This document shows positions 39,853-52,900 of a DNA stretch of 64,000 nt, piece by piece; positions within the stretch are counted from its first letter, which is position 1, and every line of letters starts with the position of its first letter. The notes below the pieces were generated by a model, which was not told where the DNA came from, ran no database searches, and was given only the letters and a program-made list of their open reading frames with translations. The translations under genes and the position numbers were made by a program. The DNA is from Stropharia rugosoannulata. Lineage: Eukaryota; Basidiomycota; Agaricomycetes; Agaricales; Strophariaceae. The stretch lies in assembly GCA_028532985.1 (NCBI GenBank), contig JANCIK010000009.1, positions 1,426,001 to 1,490,000 on the forward strand, written 5' to 3'.

Positions 39853-40462
39853 ATGAATCCTTTCCAGCACAACAAGGTCGATATCAGCGTATGTACAACT
39901 CGGATACTTATGATCTATTGGTAGTAACGCAGACTTGCAGAAACTGAGTCCCCAAGAGCAGCAACTGTTCGCGAAATACGGGAAGCTTCCGACGCATAAG
40001 AATGTCCTTATGAAGATGCAGAAAGTATGCATCCCGCCTTGCCTAGTAGTCCATGCATTTACGTTAGACAGGACCGCAAATATTTCGATTCTGGTGATTA
40101 TGCTTTATCCAAAGCTGGAGTTGCCCCTCAGAGCACTGTCGGAACTGCTATACCAAATCCCGAGAAGTGTGTTGGCCCCTGATATGCGACATTATACTGT
40201 ATCGCTTATATCACATTCATACAGCATTCCTCATGCTTCGAGTCCTGGCAACGGACACAACGGCCCTCATCAGCCACTTTCCATATCCCCGACCAACTCC
40301 ACAAGCCCCGTCAATAGGGAGAGCAGTCTCGCACACAACGAAAATACCCAAGTTCCCCAAGAAGCCCAGATCCAAGAATCTGACAATGTGGAAGGCGAGA
40401 CCGCTGAGGCCGTGGTCGAGACTACCGAGATTGCTGAAGACAAACTCAAAGACACAGTATAA
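39853..40462 (+). CDS. Endosulfine/ARPP19 family PP2A inhibitor (Igo1-like)
   Basis: Small phosphoprotein that, once phosphorylated by a Greatwall/Rim15 kinase, inhibits PP2A-B55 and controls mitotic entry or quiescence. Exons 39853-39888, 39941-40024, 40072-40166, 40225-40462 give 150 residues. The family core is intact: LSPQEQQLFAKYGKLPTHKN, then DRKYFDSGDYALSKAG, where the Ser of FDSGDY is the conserved phosphosite. The C-terminal half is acidic and disordered. All four exons keep phase; the splice between exons 1 and 2 uses the second of two nearby AGs because the first causes a stop. Confidence 0.94.
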
Positions 40463-41106
40463 TGCGGCCTCCTAATACTTTGGTGCGCCAGGCGTTGTTT
40501 CAAGATCTGCTTCGAACAAAATGCTTCACGTTCGTTGAAAGCCCTGGCTTTTTGCTGAACGGTGGCTGCCCGTACTTTGCCAAGTTCGCAACAGATGATG
40601 CATATGCTATCTTTAGTGTTTATTCACTCTTCGTCATGCATATTCCACCAATAAGCCACTACATATATCTATGAAACTTCGATATCTTCTGGAATTGCCT
40701 TGTACTATTATCGGTCTTGATCAGAGTACTAGTCGCAGCTTTGCCTGCAGTTTAATTCGTGTTCGTTGTATGTAGCATCGTATACATGTACAGGAGGATG
40801 CAGGCTTGGAGGATGGCCGAGGGTTTTATTCTTTAATTCGCTCTTCATAAAGTGTATGCAGATCTTATTGTAATCAAGCCTGAATCAAGTTCACAATCGC
40901 CTCTTGTCAGATTGTACACTTGCTGTCAACCCGCGGTGCATCATCGCCCCTACGTGCGTCATTGGGCATAGACTGGCACGTGCTCATCCATCAATCAATT
41001 CTCGACGCGTCGACTGCAGTCGCGTCAACTTCTTTGCTCTCGCCTCAAACCACGGCATTTGCCTCACTTACGCGCCTTTCTCTATAGTTTTCAAACGGAT
41101 ATCACG
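40463..41106. other. Intergenic region before POL12
   Basis: 644 bp. It holds the endosulfine 3' UTR and the POL12 promoter. A 70-codon ORF directly abutting endosulfine (40462-40674) has no recognisable features. Nothing else seen. Confidence 0.55.
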
Positions 41107-43420
41107 ATGAGCAACTCACTGCGAGATGAAGTTCTTCGCGTATTCCGAGACGGTAGCTACGTGCTAGATGATAAACTCATCGCAGAATGTGAGAGTCTGC
41201 TCGATACTTGTAGACCGCGTTCTGTCTTCCCTAATTTTATTTGCAGGCATATCTATCTGTCAAATGTATGTGATTGCACCGGATGACCTGCGATTCAAAC
41301 TTGAAGCACTCAACTACAAAGCAACGGCAACACTCTCCGAAATTTCTCCCATAACCATGGACAGTCTGAGCACCGTGAAGACCCAAATTCAACAAAGTCT
41401 GACGAAAGCATCTTTATCTAAAGCTCAGGCCAAACCGCGCAATTCGTCAACGGCACAAGTTGACCGATCTCGACTTCCTCCATATCTTGTTGGCGGAAGT
41501 CGCGGCATGCCCACGCAGTCCAGTGTCCAGATTGGTGGTCCGGTGAAGCAGGAACAATCCCAAGTTGCTTCCACTACTAGCTTGAGTGGCGTATCTAGAA
41601 CTTCTAATGTAACATTTTTTGGCCCGTCGATGAGTCCGGAGACGAAGCAGAAGCGCGCATGTGAGCTTTCCCTCTGTTGGTGATGCTTACACTAACAGCT
41701 TCAAGATCGTTACATGTACGAGAAAATATCGGAGCGGAGCGAAAGTGAGCAGTAAATCAAGCATAATCTTCTCATTCTAATAATGAATCAGGTCTTGACC
41801 AGATTATTGATGATTTTGCGGACCTCATCCGAGGCCATTATGATATCTCTGATATAGGCGACCCGGCGTCTTCGACAGATGTGCGTTTATCCTTATCGCA
41901 TATAAGCACCTTCCCCTGACTGTCAGTAGGAAGAGGTCACTATTGTAGGACGAATAACCCATGACGCCGAATCTGCCAGCATGTCTAAACTAAGTGAAGG
42001 TGCAATATGTATTGAATCATCCCGTATGCTCTCGTCAGGAGTCCGAGTCCCATTACTTCTCGACTCAGCGATTAAAATCAGATCGTGCGTTAGAGGCGTA
42101 GGAGGAGTAGGAATTTATCCTGGAGCAATTGTAGCTTTGAAAGGGAAGAATGGTGGCGGCGGGTACTTCCTAGCGACTGAAATTCTTGGGGTTAGACCTA
42201 TTTTTTTTGTGCGATTATCCCTACTAATCTGTTTGAAGATCCCTCCTCTTAAACCATCACCAGCAGCTCAAGGCATAATCAATCCAAAGCTGGACCCCCT
42301 GGCAGCCTTGCAACCGGCGACTATGATAGTGGCGTGCGGCCCATACACCATGGACGCGGATATTAGTTACAAGCCATGGAGAGCACTTTTACAGCATGTC
42401 AAAGCGCAAAAACCGGATGTACTGTTGCTGGTAGGTATTTGCAACTTCATTGTACCCATAGCAAACTGATCATTGTCCTCTTCCAGGTAGGTCCATTTGT
42501 GGACACTGCGCATCCAAAAATCAAATCCGGGGACCTGGATGTTTCTCCTTCATCGCTTTTCCGTGCCCATTTTGTAGATCCTTTACGCGCCTACCTGACT
42601 ATATCACCTGAAAGCATTGTATTGATAGTGCCAAGTATTAGAGACATGGCCAGCAATCATGCTGCCTTCCCTCAACCGGAGTTCGATGCAGAACTTTTTA
42701 ACGCCCACCCAGTAAGCATATATATGGCATATTGACCTTGTTACATGATTTGATTATTTCCTGATGTAGCGCATACACCTACTTCCTAATCCCACCCGGT
42801 TTTCAATAAACGACATTTCGTTTGGTGTAACGAGTGTTGACTCTTTGTTCCATTTAAGAAAGGAGGAGTATTTCAAACGCGGAACAGAGTACTCGCCTCT
42901 TCCTGCGACGCCGACTGATCTGCCAAATGATGCAATGGCTAATTTATGTCGGCACCTACTGCTACAACGGAGGTCAGTTTTTCAACTCGATTCTTGTGCT
43001 GTGCTGATGATTGGTGTTAGCTTCTATCCTATATTCCCCCCTCCCGTTGATCTTTCCTCTGAAATTAATTTGGACTTGAGTCATTTCGATAACATCCGCA
43101 TAGTTGATGAAGAAGACCTGGACTATGCGCCAGACGTTATGATTCTTCCCAGTCGGTTGAAACAGTTTTCAAAGGTAGTTTTAGGTTCTTTCTTTCAACC
43201 CAAGTGCCAATCAGATACCTTGCAGACCATTCACTCTACTACAACACTCAACCCGTCCTTTTTGAGTAAAGGGACATACGGTACAATCACTATAGCACCC
43301 CGTTCGGCCGGAACGCCTGCCAGTCGCCTCACGGTTGAAGTGGCTAGGTTAGAGGCACTTCAAGCCAGTACTACACAAAGCACCCCCAGCAATAACGCCC
43401 GCCACACGTTGACACAATGA
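41107..43420 (+). CDS. POL12: DNA polymerase alpha-primase subunit B (Pol12)
   Basis: Non-catalytic subunit that tethers polymerase alpha-primase at replication forks. Ten exons (41107-41188, 41247-41660, 41707-41745, 41792-41880, 41930-42190, 42239-42430, 42487-42711, 42770-42972, 43021-43174, 43226-43420) give 617 residues. N-terminal helical region (LRDEVLRVFRDGSYVLDDKL), Ser/Thr-rich linker, then OB fold VTIVGRITHDAES and the inactive calcineurin-like phosphoesterase fold: MIVACGPYTMDADISYKPW, DVLLLVGPFVDTAHPKIKSG, VLIVPSIRDMASNHAAFPQP, ISFGVTSVDSLFHLRKEEY, DVMILPSRLKQFSK, ending LNPSFLSKGTYGTI. The family has lost the phosphatase metal ligands, consistent with what is seen. Exon 3 is only 39 nt. 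Confidence 0.94.
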
Positions 43421-43923
43421 ACGGGAATAGGCCATATGTGACATTATTTACCTTTGATGTACGAATATTACTCACTTATGCATTTTCTTAATCAAAAATA
43501 TCCAAATATCCACCAGATATCAGGAAAGTAATATTTGGCAGACGGATTCAATGAAAGTTTCCGGTAACACAAATATTCATATAGCAGTGTCTAATCGTCA
43601 CATTGCAAGAAATAGAGACGCATATAGCATACATGTAGGACCATGCACTACGAGAATACTCAAAGCTTACCTTCAGGATACAACGCTGTAAACTAGATAA
43701 CCTCAAACAGCATACAATTATAGAGTTATTACCACAGAACCACATGCTTACCTTGACGCAAGCTTGACCAGGACTTCATGTGTGAGAAGTTGATAGGATG
43801 TATATGTTTGGCGAACTTATAAATCGTCGCAAAGGTGTCTTATACAATAAAGGTACATACAATGACAGCACTAGTCGTCCACAGAACTTAGCGGTGTCGT
43901 GAGTTGGAGCAAGGAAGGACGTG
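43421..43923. other. Convergent 3' intergenic region
   Basis: 503 bp between POL12 and the RS-rich gene, AT-rich, with one short minus-strand ORF (43548-43745) lacking features. Probably 3' UTRs. Confidence 0.55.
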
Positions 43924-45101
43924 CTACCCATCAAACATCGTCCCGTCCATTCTCACTCCGAAGTTTTGCTTGACGTCCATACCAAGCAATTTCATCCGGC
44001 CAACCTTGAAGAGACATCAACATACATTGTAAGGTGGTGGTCTAAGATGATGCCTACCTCGCTTCGTTCTTGCTGAACTTTACGTAGTTCCATCAATTGT
44101 TCTTTACTCATATATGTGTCCTGTTCAGAAGCTTTCTTTTTATGCTGACTGCTAGCGGCTGCTAAGTCGGCCCGGAAGTCGTAGGCATCATTCGCAGGGG
44201 GTAAGTATTCACCCTGGCGCAAGGCAGACATCCGACGTTCATAAGCGTCCATATTGTAGTACTTTTCATGAGGGAGCGTGGCTTCACAGAAATCCAAGGT
44301 TACTTAGCAATCCTACATGGAGAGATGAGATGTTCATACCTGTATTGTAATCTTCGACAAAACGTGAAAATTCTTTCTTCTGCTGGTCTTTTGAGATTGT
44401 TTCCGGATTAATTTTCCGTTCCTCGACAAGCCACGTATAGAACTCTTGGTTCTTCGTGTAGATGCTGCAAAAAAGAGTTTAGCCTCTTGACGAAGAAAAA
44501 ATAGTGTGAATATAGTACTGACTCAGTATCAGTTATAATGCCATATTTTCCCCAGTGTGAGGTTGATGCGCCTTTCTCCCGTTTTTTCTGAGGTGGTCAT
44601 TAAACGACAGCCAACGTGAACATGCAATGATAATAATACCTTGTCCTTCCTGTCCTTCTTTTCGCGTTTCTTATCCTTCCGACGCTCTTTGCTTTTGCTA
44701 CTCTTGCTTTCCTTCTCTTTATCCTTCCCCTTTTTGCGCCGAGATATATGCTTAGGATCGTCAGATTCCGACGAACTTGAAATAGACATGTCTCGCCGTT
44801 TCTTTTCTTTCCGTTCCCGTTCCCGTTCCCGAGAGCGTGACCGCGAACGCGAGCGCTGCGTCCGATGCCCTTTAGACCTTGACCTAGACCGCACTCTCGA
44901 AGGTGAGCCGGAGTAGTCTCTACGTCGGCGCTTAGGAGCAGGGCTTGCGCTGCGCCTTCTGGGCGACATTGAGCGTGAACGCGGGCGTCCTGAGCGCTCT
45001 AAGCGGTGATGTTCTGCATATTCTGTGGGTGATCTTCGTGAATTATCTTCGGTGTGTCGTCTGGGTGATCTCGAGCGCGACTGGCGCTCGTCTCGAGGCA
45101 T
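43924..45101 (-). CDS. Arg/Ser-rich nuclear protein, probably splicing-related
   Basis: Five exons (minus): 44640-45101, 44523-44587, 44340-44464, 44058-44281, 43924-44004; 318 residues. The first 150 residues form an RS domain (SRSRSPRRHTEDNSRRSP; RSRSRSRSRERERERK) running into a Lys-rich stretch, typical of spliceosome-associated proteins. The C-terminal half is a conserved-looking domain: SHWGKYGIITDTDIYTKNQ, EFYTWLVEERKINPETISKD, FSRFVEDYNTATLPHEKYYN, ending GRMKLLGMDVKQNFGVRMDG. I recall related sequences in fungal genomes and a loose resemblance to plant SCI1-type nuclear proteins, but cannot name an ortholog. An upstream Met at 45113 would add four residues. Head-to-head with the RasGEF. 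Confidence 0.8.
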
Positions 45102-45330
45102 GGTGTTGGGCAAGGTGTGTGGTCACTGTTGGAACTGTTGGGAGACTAATGTGGCAAGCGTGCGAAATCAGGGGGACGGGACATCAATCTAAGGTCAGTT
45201 ACTTAAGCAGCGTGCATTCCCTGACCCTGACACTGTGACAGTTCCTCCCTTGCTCAATATCTTTCCTCTTCACTCCTAGCTCTCTATTTCTCTCATCCGC
45301 CAGACGTCCTTTCTAAACACCGTGGACTAG
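45102..45330. promoter_or_regulatory. Divergent promoter RS-protein/RasGEF
   Basis: 229 bp between start codons. Pyrimidine-rich before the RasGEF (TCCTCTTCACTCCTAGCTCT). Sharing is inferred. Confidence 0.4.
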
Positions 45331-48300
45331 ATGTCCACTGCAGTATATACTCACTCGTTTACTTCAGACCCCATCAGAACCATGAATTCGACGTCGCTAG
45401 CAGCGACTTCGGTCCTAACAACTACTAGCCATAGCCAGCAAGTCCAGCAGCAGGAGCAGCAGGAGCAGCCAGCAGACTACGGTACTCTTTTCTGTCGTGC
45501 ACTCTATGATTACGATGCTCAGGACGCTTCGGCCCTGTCTTTCCGGACTGACGACATTATCGAGGTCCTGACCCAGCAACCGTCTGGCTGGTGGGACGGT
45601 TTGCTCGGAGAGGAGAGGGGATGGTTCCCTTCCAACTATGTTACAATCATTAGCGACGAAGAGGCTGAAGCGGCCTTTTCTCAAGGCGAATTTTCAACAA
45701 TGGACGGTCCAAATTCGGAATCACTTTCGACAGCCACGGCTGATCATTCCCAAACAACTTCTGTCAATGCTCCAACAGACAACGAGGAATGGCTAGAGAG
45801 CGAAATGTCGTATAGACAAACCCGCACAGACAGACAGATGCCTCAAAACGGATCGCAACATAGTGATTTTTGGATCCCGGAGGTAACCGCTGATGGTCAA
45901 GTAAGTACTTATACAATAGTTATACCTCAACATCCTGTTCTCAACCAAATTCAGATTTTTTATGTTAATACACAAACAGGGCAGCGGTCCCGAGACCTTC
46001 CCCAAGAAGTGGAATACGAAAGCTCTGATGGAGATCTGGCTGGCTTGACATCTCAAACTACTTCTCGATCAGGAACGTCTGCAGGATTAGCCTTTGGTCC
46101 GAGCGACATTGAGTCGGGGCCGGAGGACGCATCCAAGTTTTCTGGCTCCTCAGATCCATGGTCTAGGGGAGTGGCGGAGGACGGTGTACCCAAACAACGA
46201 CTTAGGCAATGGAGCACACCTGAGGGGTCTGGCAGCAATTCCTCAACACCTGGGCGTGATGGAATTTTTCCCTCGGCCATCTCCCGCCAGCCTGATACAT
46301 CACGTATGAGTGTATACTCTGACGACTCTGATGTTCAACCTTTCGAGCACTTAGCATCCCGCCCACGTAAGAAAAACGGTTCTTCCCGTCATGTACAAGG
46401 TGCAATTTCAAGTAGGCCAGACAACAACCAAGCGGCAATGATGGAGCTTACCGCTGCAGAGAGAATTGCTAAGGCGCTTCAACAAGCGCTTGATCCTGTT
46501 CCACCCAGTAACATCAATGAACTTTCGGACATATCTAGGAAGGCTATCAGAGCAGTGATAGAAAACGTTCAAGCCCATGGAGTGGCGCGTCTCCCGGAAG
46601 ATAACCAAAGAATGGATCAACTTATTTACAGTGCTGTATTAGCAGTACGGAATCTTCTCTACATTGCCGCCGGCCCACCACCTCAGGTACCTAACGCTGT
46701 TCTTCCACCTAGTGCCAGAGCTAGGTCTAACTCGACAACTCAATCACCCCTGAAGCCCGCTCAAAGGAAGGTAACGGCCACGTTATCACGACTAGTTTTG
46801 AGCGCCCGTGCTATGCAGTACGACTCCGGTTCACAACTGGCAGATACCCTTAACCGCATCGAAACTGACTCGGAAGAGCTGGAAAGAGCCATTCATATAT
46901 TTGTTGGGGAGGTCCAACGAAATGAACATAACCATCCTTCTTCAGAACTCAAGCTTCCGAAACGTCTACAAGGTGTGTTTGCAACAGTGAACGTGGGAGC
47001 AGGACTTGTAGGTGCAGGAACCGCTGGATCGTGGAAAGGGTTTGGATATGTCTCTCTTCTAGACCAATCGGCATTGCCACAGAAAATGCTCAGCACCACA
47101 GTCCTCTCCGATATTAGTCTATCATTTGTTCGTCTTCAAGAAAGCCTGACTGCTGTTGATCAAATAACGGTATCAACCATTGACAATCCTGGTACGTACT
47201 CACCATACCCTTAAACCAAAGCTTTTTGTCAAATAGGCTTACGCGATTCTTAGGTCAACGTATTCGTCCTAGAGTACAAGATCTTGTAACACAGGTTACA
47301 GTGTTCCTTGGTCTGGTTGAAGATGTACATGTGGCACGACATGTTGATATCGACGGAATTCGACCATCAGCCGATCCTGCTACAAACGACCATTACGCCA
47401 ATTCAGTGGAGAAGGCAAGGCGCCTTATACGTGAATTAGAGGCGCTGGTGCAAGCTGTTTACGACGACAGCTCTTCGCTATTTCTCACTAACCAAGCTAT
47501 ACCTGAAGGCGTTCTCAAATCAGAAAACGCATCCTCGTACGATCTGTTACATCGTCTTTGTCTGTCTTTGCGGACCAACCTTGTGCGCGTTACACAAACC
47601 TTGGAAGCCCTCCTGGCTGTGGGACATGAGCAGGCAGACCTAGCTCAGGGCGACTATAATGGATCAATCGAGCGTCGTTTATTCCGTTTGAGTGTTATTC
47701 CTGATCAACTGGGAGGTGCTATGCGTGATCCCATTATCTCCCAAGACATGTATGCATCCGAGAACGAAGACATCGTAGATCTTGCTGGGGTCCTCGGGCG
47801 CCCTGGACTCAAGAAAAACCCGACGCCGTCCTATGATTCATACCGCACTATTTCCAACTCCGTTAACACTCCCATCCGCTTAGATTCGGAGATTTCTTTG
47901 AATAACACTCTTGTCGATCGTTCAACAGCAGATACACTCGATGGCTTTGACGACAATGACGATATCGATGGTAAGACCGCACACAATATTTTCCTTATCA
48001 TTTTTTTTTCTGAAAAAAATTAATTGACTATGACAGTTCCTGCCAAACCAAATCCCCGTCCGACCAAATCCAAACTTGCTGATATTTTTGGACCTGAGTA
48101 TGCAGATAAAGTGGCTGTTGACTCCCAGCCGTGGTATCTGCGACCGAATTATTCACCTTCCGAGATTCTCATCGAACCTGACGGTTCAGTTCGGGGTGGT
48201 ACCGTTCCTTCTCTAGTAGAGCGCCTAACAGCTCATGAAAAGGCCGGAGGTGATGTCTGAGACTGGCATATTGGCAGCAAGGCTAATTATCCTTGTAGAT

Positions 48301-49751
48301 ACTAATTTCCTCAAGGCTTTCCTCATGACGTACAAATCATTTGTGACTCTGGATGAGCTGTTCGATTTGCTTGTAGCCCGTTACCGGATACAACCACCTG
48401 AAAATTTGACTCAGGCCGAGAGGGAGGAGTGGGCTCAAAAGAAACAAAGCCTCATTCAGATCCGGTACGGCGTAAACGACGATATAAGACTTGTGCTGAT
48501 TTTTTGACTTTGGTCAGCGTACTCAATACTATGAAATCAATGGTCGGCGAAGACGGCGTTTTGGAGAAAGAAGATATGTACATCCTTGGTAGGATGAAAG
48601 AGTTCCTTTCTTCAGAAGATGTTTCGCGTTCTCCCGCTGCAAGAAATCTTATGGTTCAGATTGAACGTGCTGTATGTGATTGTCTGGAATTTTGTCGAAC
48701 TGCTTATTGAAATCATATAGCAAACCAAAGGAAAGGAGATTAAGACGCTCGTATCGACGACGTACGGAAATCCGCCACCATCCATTGCTCCCAAATCCAA
48801 CAAGAAACTGAAACTCCTGGACATCGATCCATTGGAGTTGGCGCGTCAACTAACCTTGATGGAAAGCGACCTGTACCAAAAAATTAAACCGATGGAATGC
48901 CTGCAACGTGCACGTGAACAAAAGACGGAGAACGTCGATAATATTACCACTGTTATCCAGACAAGTAACCGGGTAGGTGTCAAAGTATATATTGACTAAT
49001 ATACTCACTAAGTATTTGGACTTAGATTGCTTGCTGGGTCGCTGAATGTGTCCTCAGTAAGGAAGACTCTCGCAGGCGCGCAAATATCGTTAAACACTTG
49101 ATCACTGTTGCAGACGTACGCATCACTTATACGGCTTTTTCTCTGCTATTTAGATGTCTCATAATGATTCTAGCGTTGTCGTGCATTGAACAATTTCTCC
49201 AGCATGATCGCGATCACTTCAGGCCTTAACACCCCTCCAATCCGCCGGCTGAAGCGCACATGGGAGCAAGTCAACCAGCGTGCCATGGCCCAGTTCACTG
49301 CTTGTGAAATGACCATTGACAGCAACAAAAACTTCACGAAGTACAGATCGTTAATGGCGTCTGTAACACCTCCTTGCGTACCTTTCATCGGTAAGCGTCC
49401 CATGACTTGTTTACCCGTTTCTGTTTTGACCGCCTTTTTACAGGTGTTTTCCTATCAACTCTCACATTCATTCAAGATGGGAATCCGGATATGCTTCCCG
49501 GCGGTCTAGTCAATTTCCGAAAGCGCCAAATGGCCTCTGAGGTTATTAACGATATCAAGCGGTGGCAGGCTCAACCGTTCAATTTCCAGTCACTCGCTAA
49601 TGTTCAGGCTTACATCAAGGACTCGTTGAATCAATATCCAGATACAAAAGAGTCGGCCGACCATTTCTGGGCACTATCGCTTGAGCGGGAGCCTCGTGAG
49701 CGCGAGGACGAGAAAATGGCTAGATTGTTGCAAGAAAGTGGTTTCCTATAG
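45331..49751 (+). CDS. CDC25: Cdc25-type Ras guanine nucleotide exchange factor
   Basis: Activates Ras upstream of cAMP signalling at the plasma membrane. Ten exons (45331-45900, 45955-47191, 47254-47970, 48037-48249, 48299-48464, 48518-48671, 48721-48972, 49026-49115, 49174-49390, 49444-49751) give 1,307 residues. N-terminal SH3 near residues 50-110 (CRALYDYDAQDASALSF, GWWDGLLGEERGWFPSNYV), then a WW-like segment lacking the second Trp (DFWIPEVTADGQ / IFYVNTQTGQRSRDLP), a helical middle region, REM domain (DTNFLKAFLMTYKSFVTLDE) and catalytic RasGEF domain (LARQLTLMESDLYQKIKPME, ALNNFSSMIAITSGLNTPPI, TPPCVPFIGVFLSTLTFIQD). The end is near LLQESGFL. An inner Met at 45379 is an alternative start. 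The 54-nt first intron is in frame and stop-free. Confidence 0.94.
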
Positions 49752-49969
49752 GTTTTCAAAGAATTTACCCCTTCTATGTACCATTTTTTTCGCCTTTTTT
49801 GTATTACTCATTGCTGGGTCGCTTGCGCTTTTATGTATTGTGTATACTAATCAAGTAGGATCTTCATTACCTTAAATTAGTTGTTATGTTGCTCTCATAC
49901 GGAGTCATTCTAATTCTCTTTACATTGGTTGGGAATATAAGAAGGGAAAATAAGTGATTAGTTAAACTT

Positions 49970-52900
49970 TTATCTCTTGAGTGTTCTTTGTTTCTCCGCG
50001 AATTCTACGATCTTGCGATCTACAAACATTCCCTTGCGTTCTCTCACAGTGTCCATGTATCCCTTTGCAATGTTGGAACGATCCGCTTTCTCGCCTAGAT
50101 CTTCGAGTTCCTCTTCCGTTGTGGGTACCCAGAACGGATCCAGATCCAGAAGCTCGTATCTGGATACATTCAGTTTGCATTACAAGTATGTGAAAAGTTT
50201 CATTTTACTTACCCGCTGAAAATCAACTGCGGACTAGCAGCACCTGATGTTCGTGTCCTGATATCTAGGAGCCGGAAGGGCATTTGTCAGAAGTGGTGGC
50301 ATACATGGTACATTATGACTTACCATCTGCAAATCCGAAACTCTCCACGACAGGTAATAATGCCGACACATTGAAGAATGAGGTGCCCTCCTTCATTTCT
50401 TCTGCTACAATGCGTCCGCGTCGTTTGGCGACAACACCGTATACTTTCCCAAGTACGTCCGCTACACGGATTATCACATATGCGTAAGTATCGGTAAACA
50501 TTAAACACTTACTAGAAGCTTGAATTTCACAGGAGTACATGGCAAGCATCAACCTTGGAGACCAATCCAGCAAACCGTTTCTACACGCATCCCTCACTCC
50601 GGATATGAGAGATCCAGTAACTTGAGACATTTTGTTTTGTTCTGTAACATTGTTAGGAAATAATGACGATTCAAAAGTGGTATTTACTACGGACCTATCT
50701 CCTTTGACAGTGCTTCCCTGTCTATATCAACTTGTTCCACAAAGTACGCCATTCCCTCAACGGGTTCGGCACATAGCGGACCTTGGAAAGTCGCAAACTG
50801 GAAGCCCGTCTCGATGTGGTTATCAAAATCGTAAATAGCTTTATCTGCGATAGAAGTATCGTCGAACTTGGTGCGTTGTAAACGACGTCTTATCCTGTGA
50901 GATTGGTTTGAGAAGGGTTTTATAACGATTAAAGGAAGTACTAACGATGCGTGAGGGTTTGGATTCCTTGCGTCGATCAGCAGGCAACCGCCTGCTGTCT
51001 GCGGCCCAAAGGCCCAGATTTTATCGACAATACCAGTCCATTCACCACCAACTTCCCTGCATTTTGTCTCCAATGCATCCCAGTACTGGTCTGGTGTGAC
51101 TGTAGGCTTCCGTACGACATCACCATAATTTTCTGCCTCTTTGTCATCCTCCTCCGTTTTGCCTTGCTGTACCTCGCGACTGCGTTGCAGGGTTTTCCAT
51201 ATCTCCAAATTCTGCAAAATGAATTCGAGAATGGGCTCAGGCAGCGGGCTTGCACGTATGGTAAACGAAACAACATGTTGTGCGCTTGTCCCTTTTATTG
51301 TGCCACGAGGTGCATTCGGTGTCTTGGTGGGCGGCATATCTATTCCAGATTAACATGGTTGTCGAGCATATTCTATGAACAACGCCTACCTGGAGCCTTA
51401 AGGGCGGTCTCACGGAAAGGTACGATAGGCTTAGATGATTGTATCTCGACCTTGGCAAATCGTTCCCGCAAATCCTTCAAGCAACGCTAGAGTACTGGAC
51501 CGTCAATAAAATATCTAGCAAAAATTATTGCAACGAACCTCTAGGTGAAGTTCACCTGCTGTTAATATAACGTGTTCCCCAGTTTGCTGTTGGAACGTCT
51601 CAACACACGGATCTGACTGACTAAGGAGCTTCAACCCGTTGACAAGTTTCGCCATATCCGCTGGCCTCACTGGTTCGAGGGCAACCCGCACGATAGGACG
51701 AGCCTATAAGAGAAGTTGAGAATGAGCTGAAGAAGGGAAAAGTGAGGCAACATACTGCACGGTTGATAGCTCCAAGATTAATGAGGTAGTCACTTTGTGC
51801 CGCGTCCGCGTCAGATTTTGCTTCTATTCCGAGTTCTCCTGGACTACATAGAGTAGCGCTTCGCCACACCTTTGATTCAAGTCCTTTGATGGCAAAAATG
51901 TTTCCAGCACGGACATGGGTCACAGGCACCAATTCCCGTCCCATCATAACGTATAGCCCTTCCACTTTGGCGGTTAAAATATATTTTGCGTTAGCCGGAT
52001 GTTTTGGGCCTAGCGTGGTGTCGTATTTAGGGAGTAAAGCATACACATATGTGTCCGCACGTAGAGTGCCTGAATATAATCGTGCGAATCCCAGGATAAC
52101 TTCTGCTTCAGTGTCCGTAGGAGCCTCTGTAACCTCTGGTGTCTGTGTCTGAGTAGGGGCCGCAGTGTCCGTCAAAGGGACGTTACTCTGCGCTATAGTC
52201 TCTGTGCTTTCAGCTTGCTTCGCTTCCCTCGCCTCTCTTGCCTTCGCGCGCATTTCCTCTGCAGTGATTGGCTTCTTTTTGTTTTCGGGCAAGTCTTTGG
52301 AGGACACGGCAAACATTTTGGTGACATATCCTACAACAAATGCCTGTGAATCAAATTTAGAGGCATACAGGTCCTCTTCTAATTTGTTCTTGGGTTCTAA
52401 TGTCGCCTCATAAATTTCAGGGTATAAGATCTTGGGTATTCTCGTAGCTTGAGCTACAGAAGGAGTGGGGATGACATCAATTACTGTCTGAATGACACAG
52501 GTTGATAGGGAAAGCCACTGATTAAGGACAAGGGATGTAAGGTATCGCGTATCTTTAGTTTTGAGGTCGCGGGGTAGAACTTTGAGGCCAAGGGAGCTGA
52601 TGATTTTCGTGACTTTATCCGGATTGCTGTAAAAATATAAGAAAAACAAGCATATATAAGTTAAACGAGACGATAACATGAGAACAAGACGAACGGATTC
52701 ATTATGATACTGTCATAAACTGCCCATATATTTTCCAGTACGAACTGGACAAATAGTGGTTTAAGAGGCCGGCCCTTGAGATGCTTATAGCTTATAACTC
52801 TCTTCGTTTTAGGATCAAGGAAGAAATCACCCCAAAGTACTCGTCGCAGATTAGCTTCTTTAATCCCGAGTTTCTGCGCATACAGTTGAGCAAACTTTCC

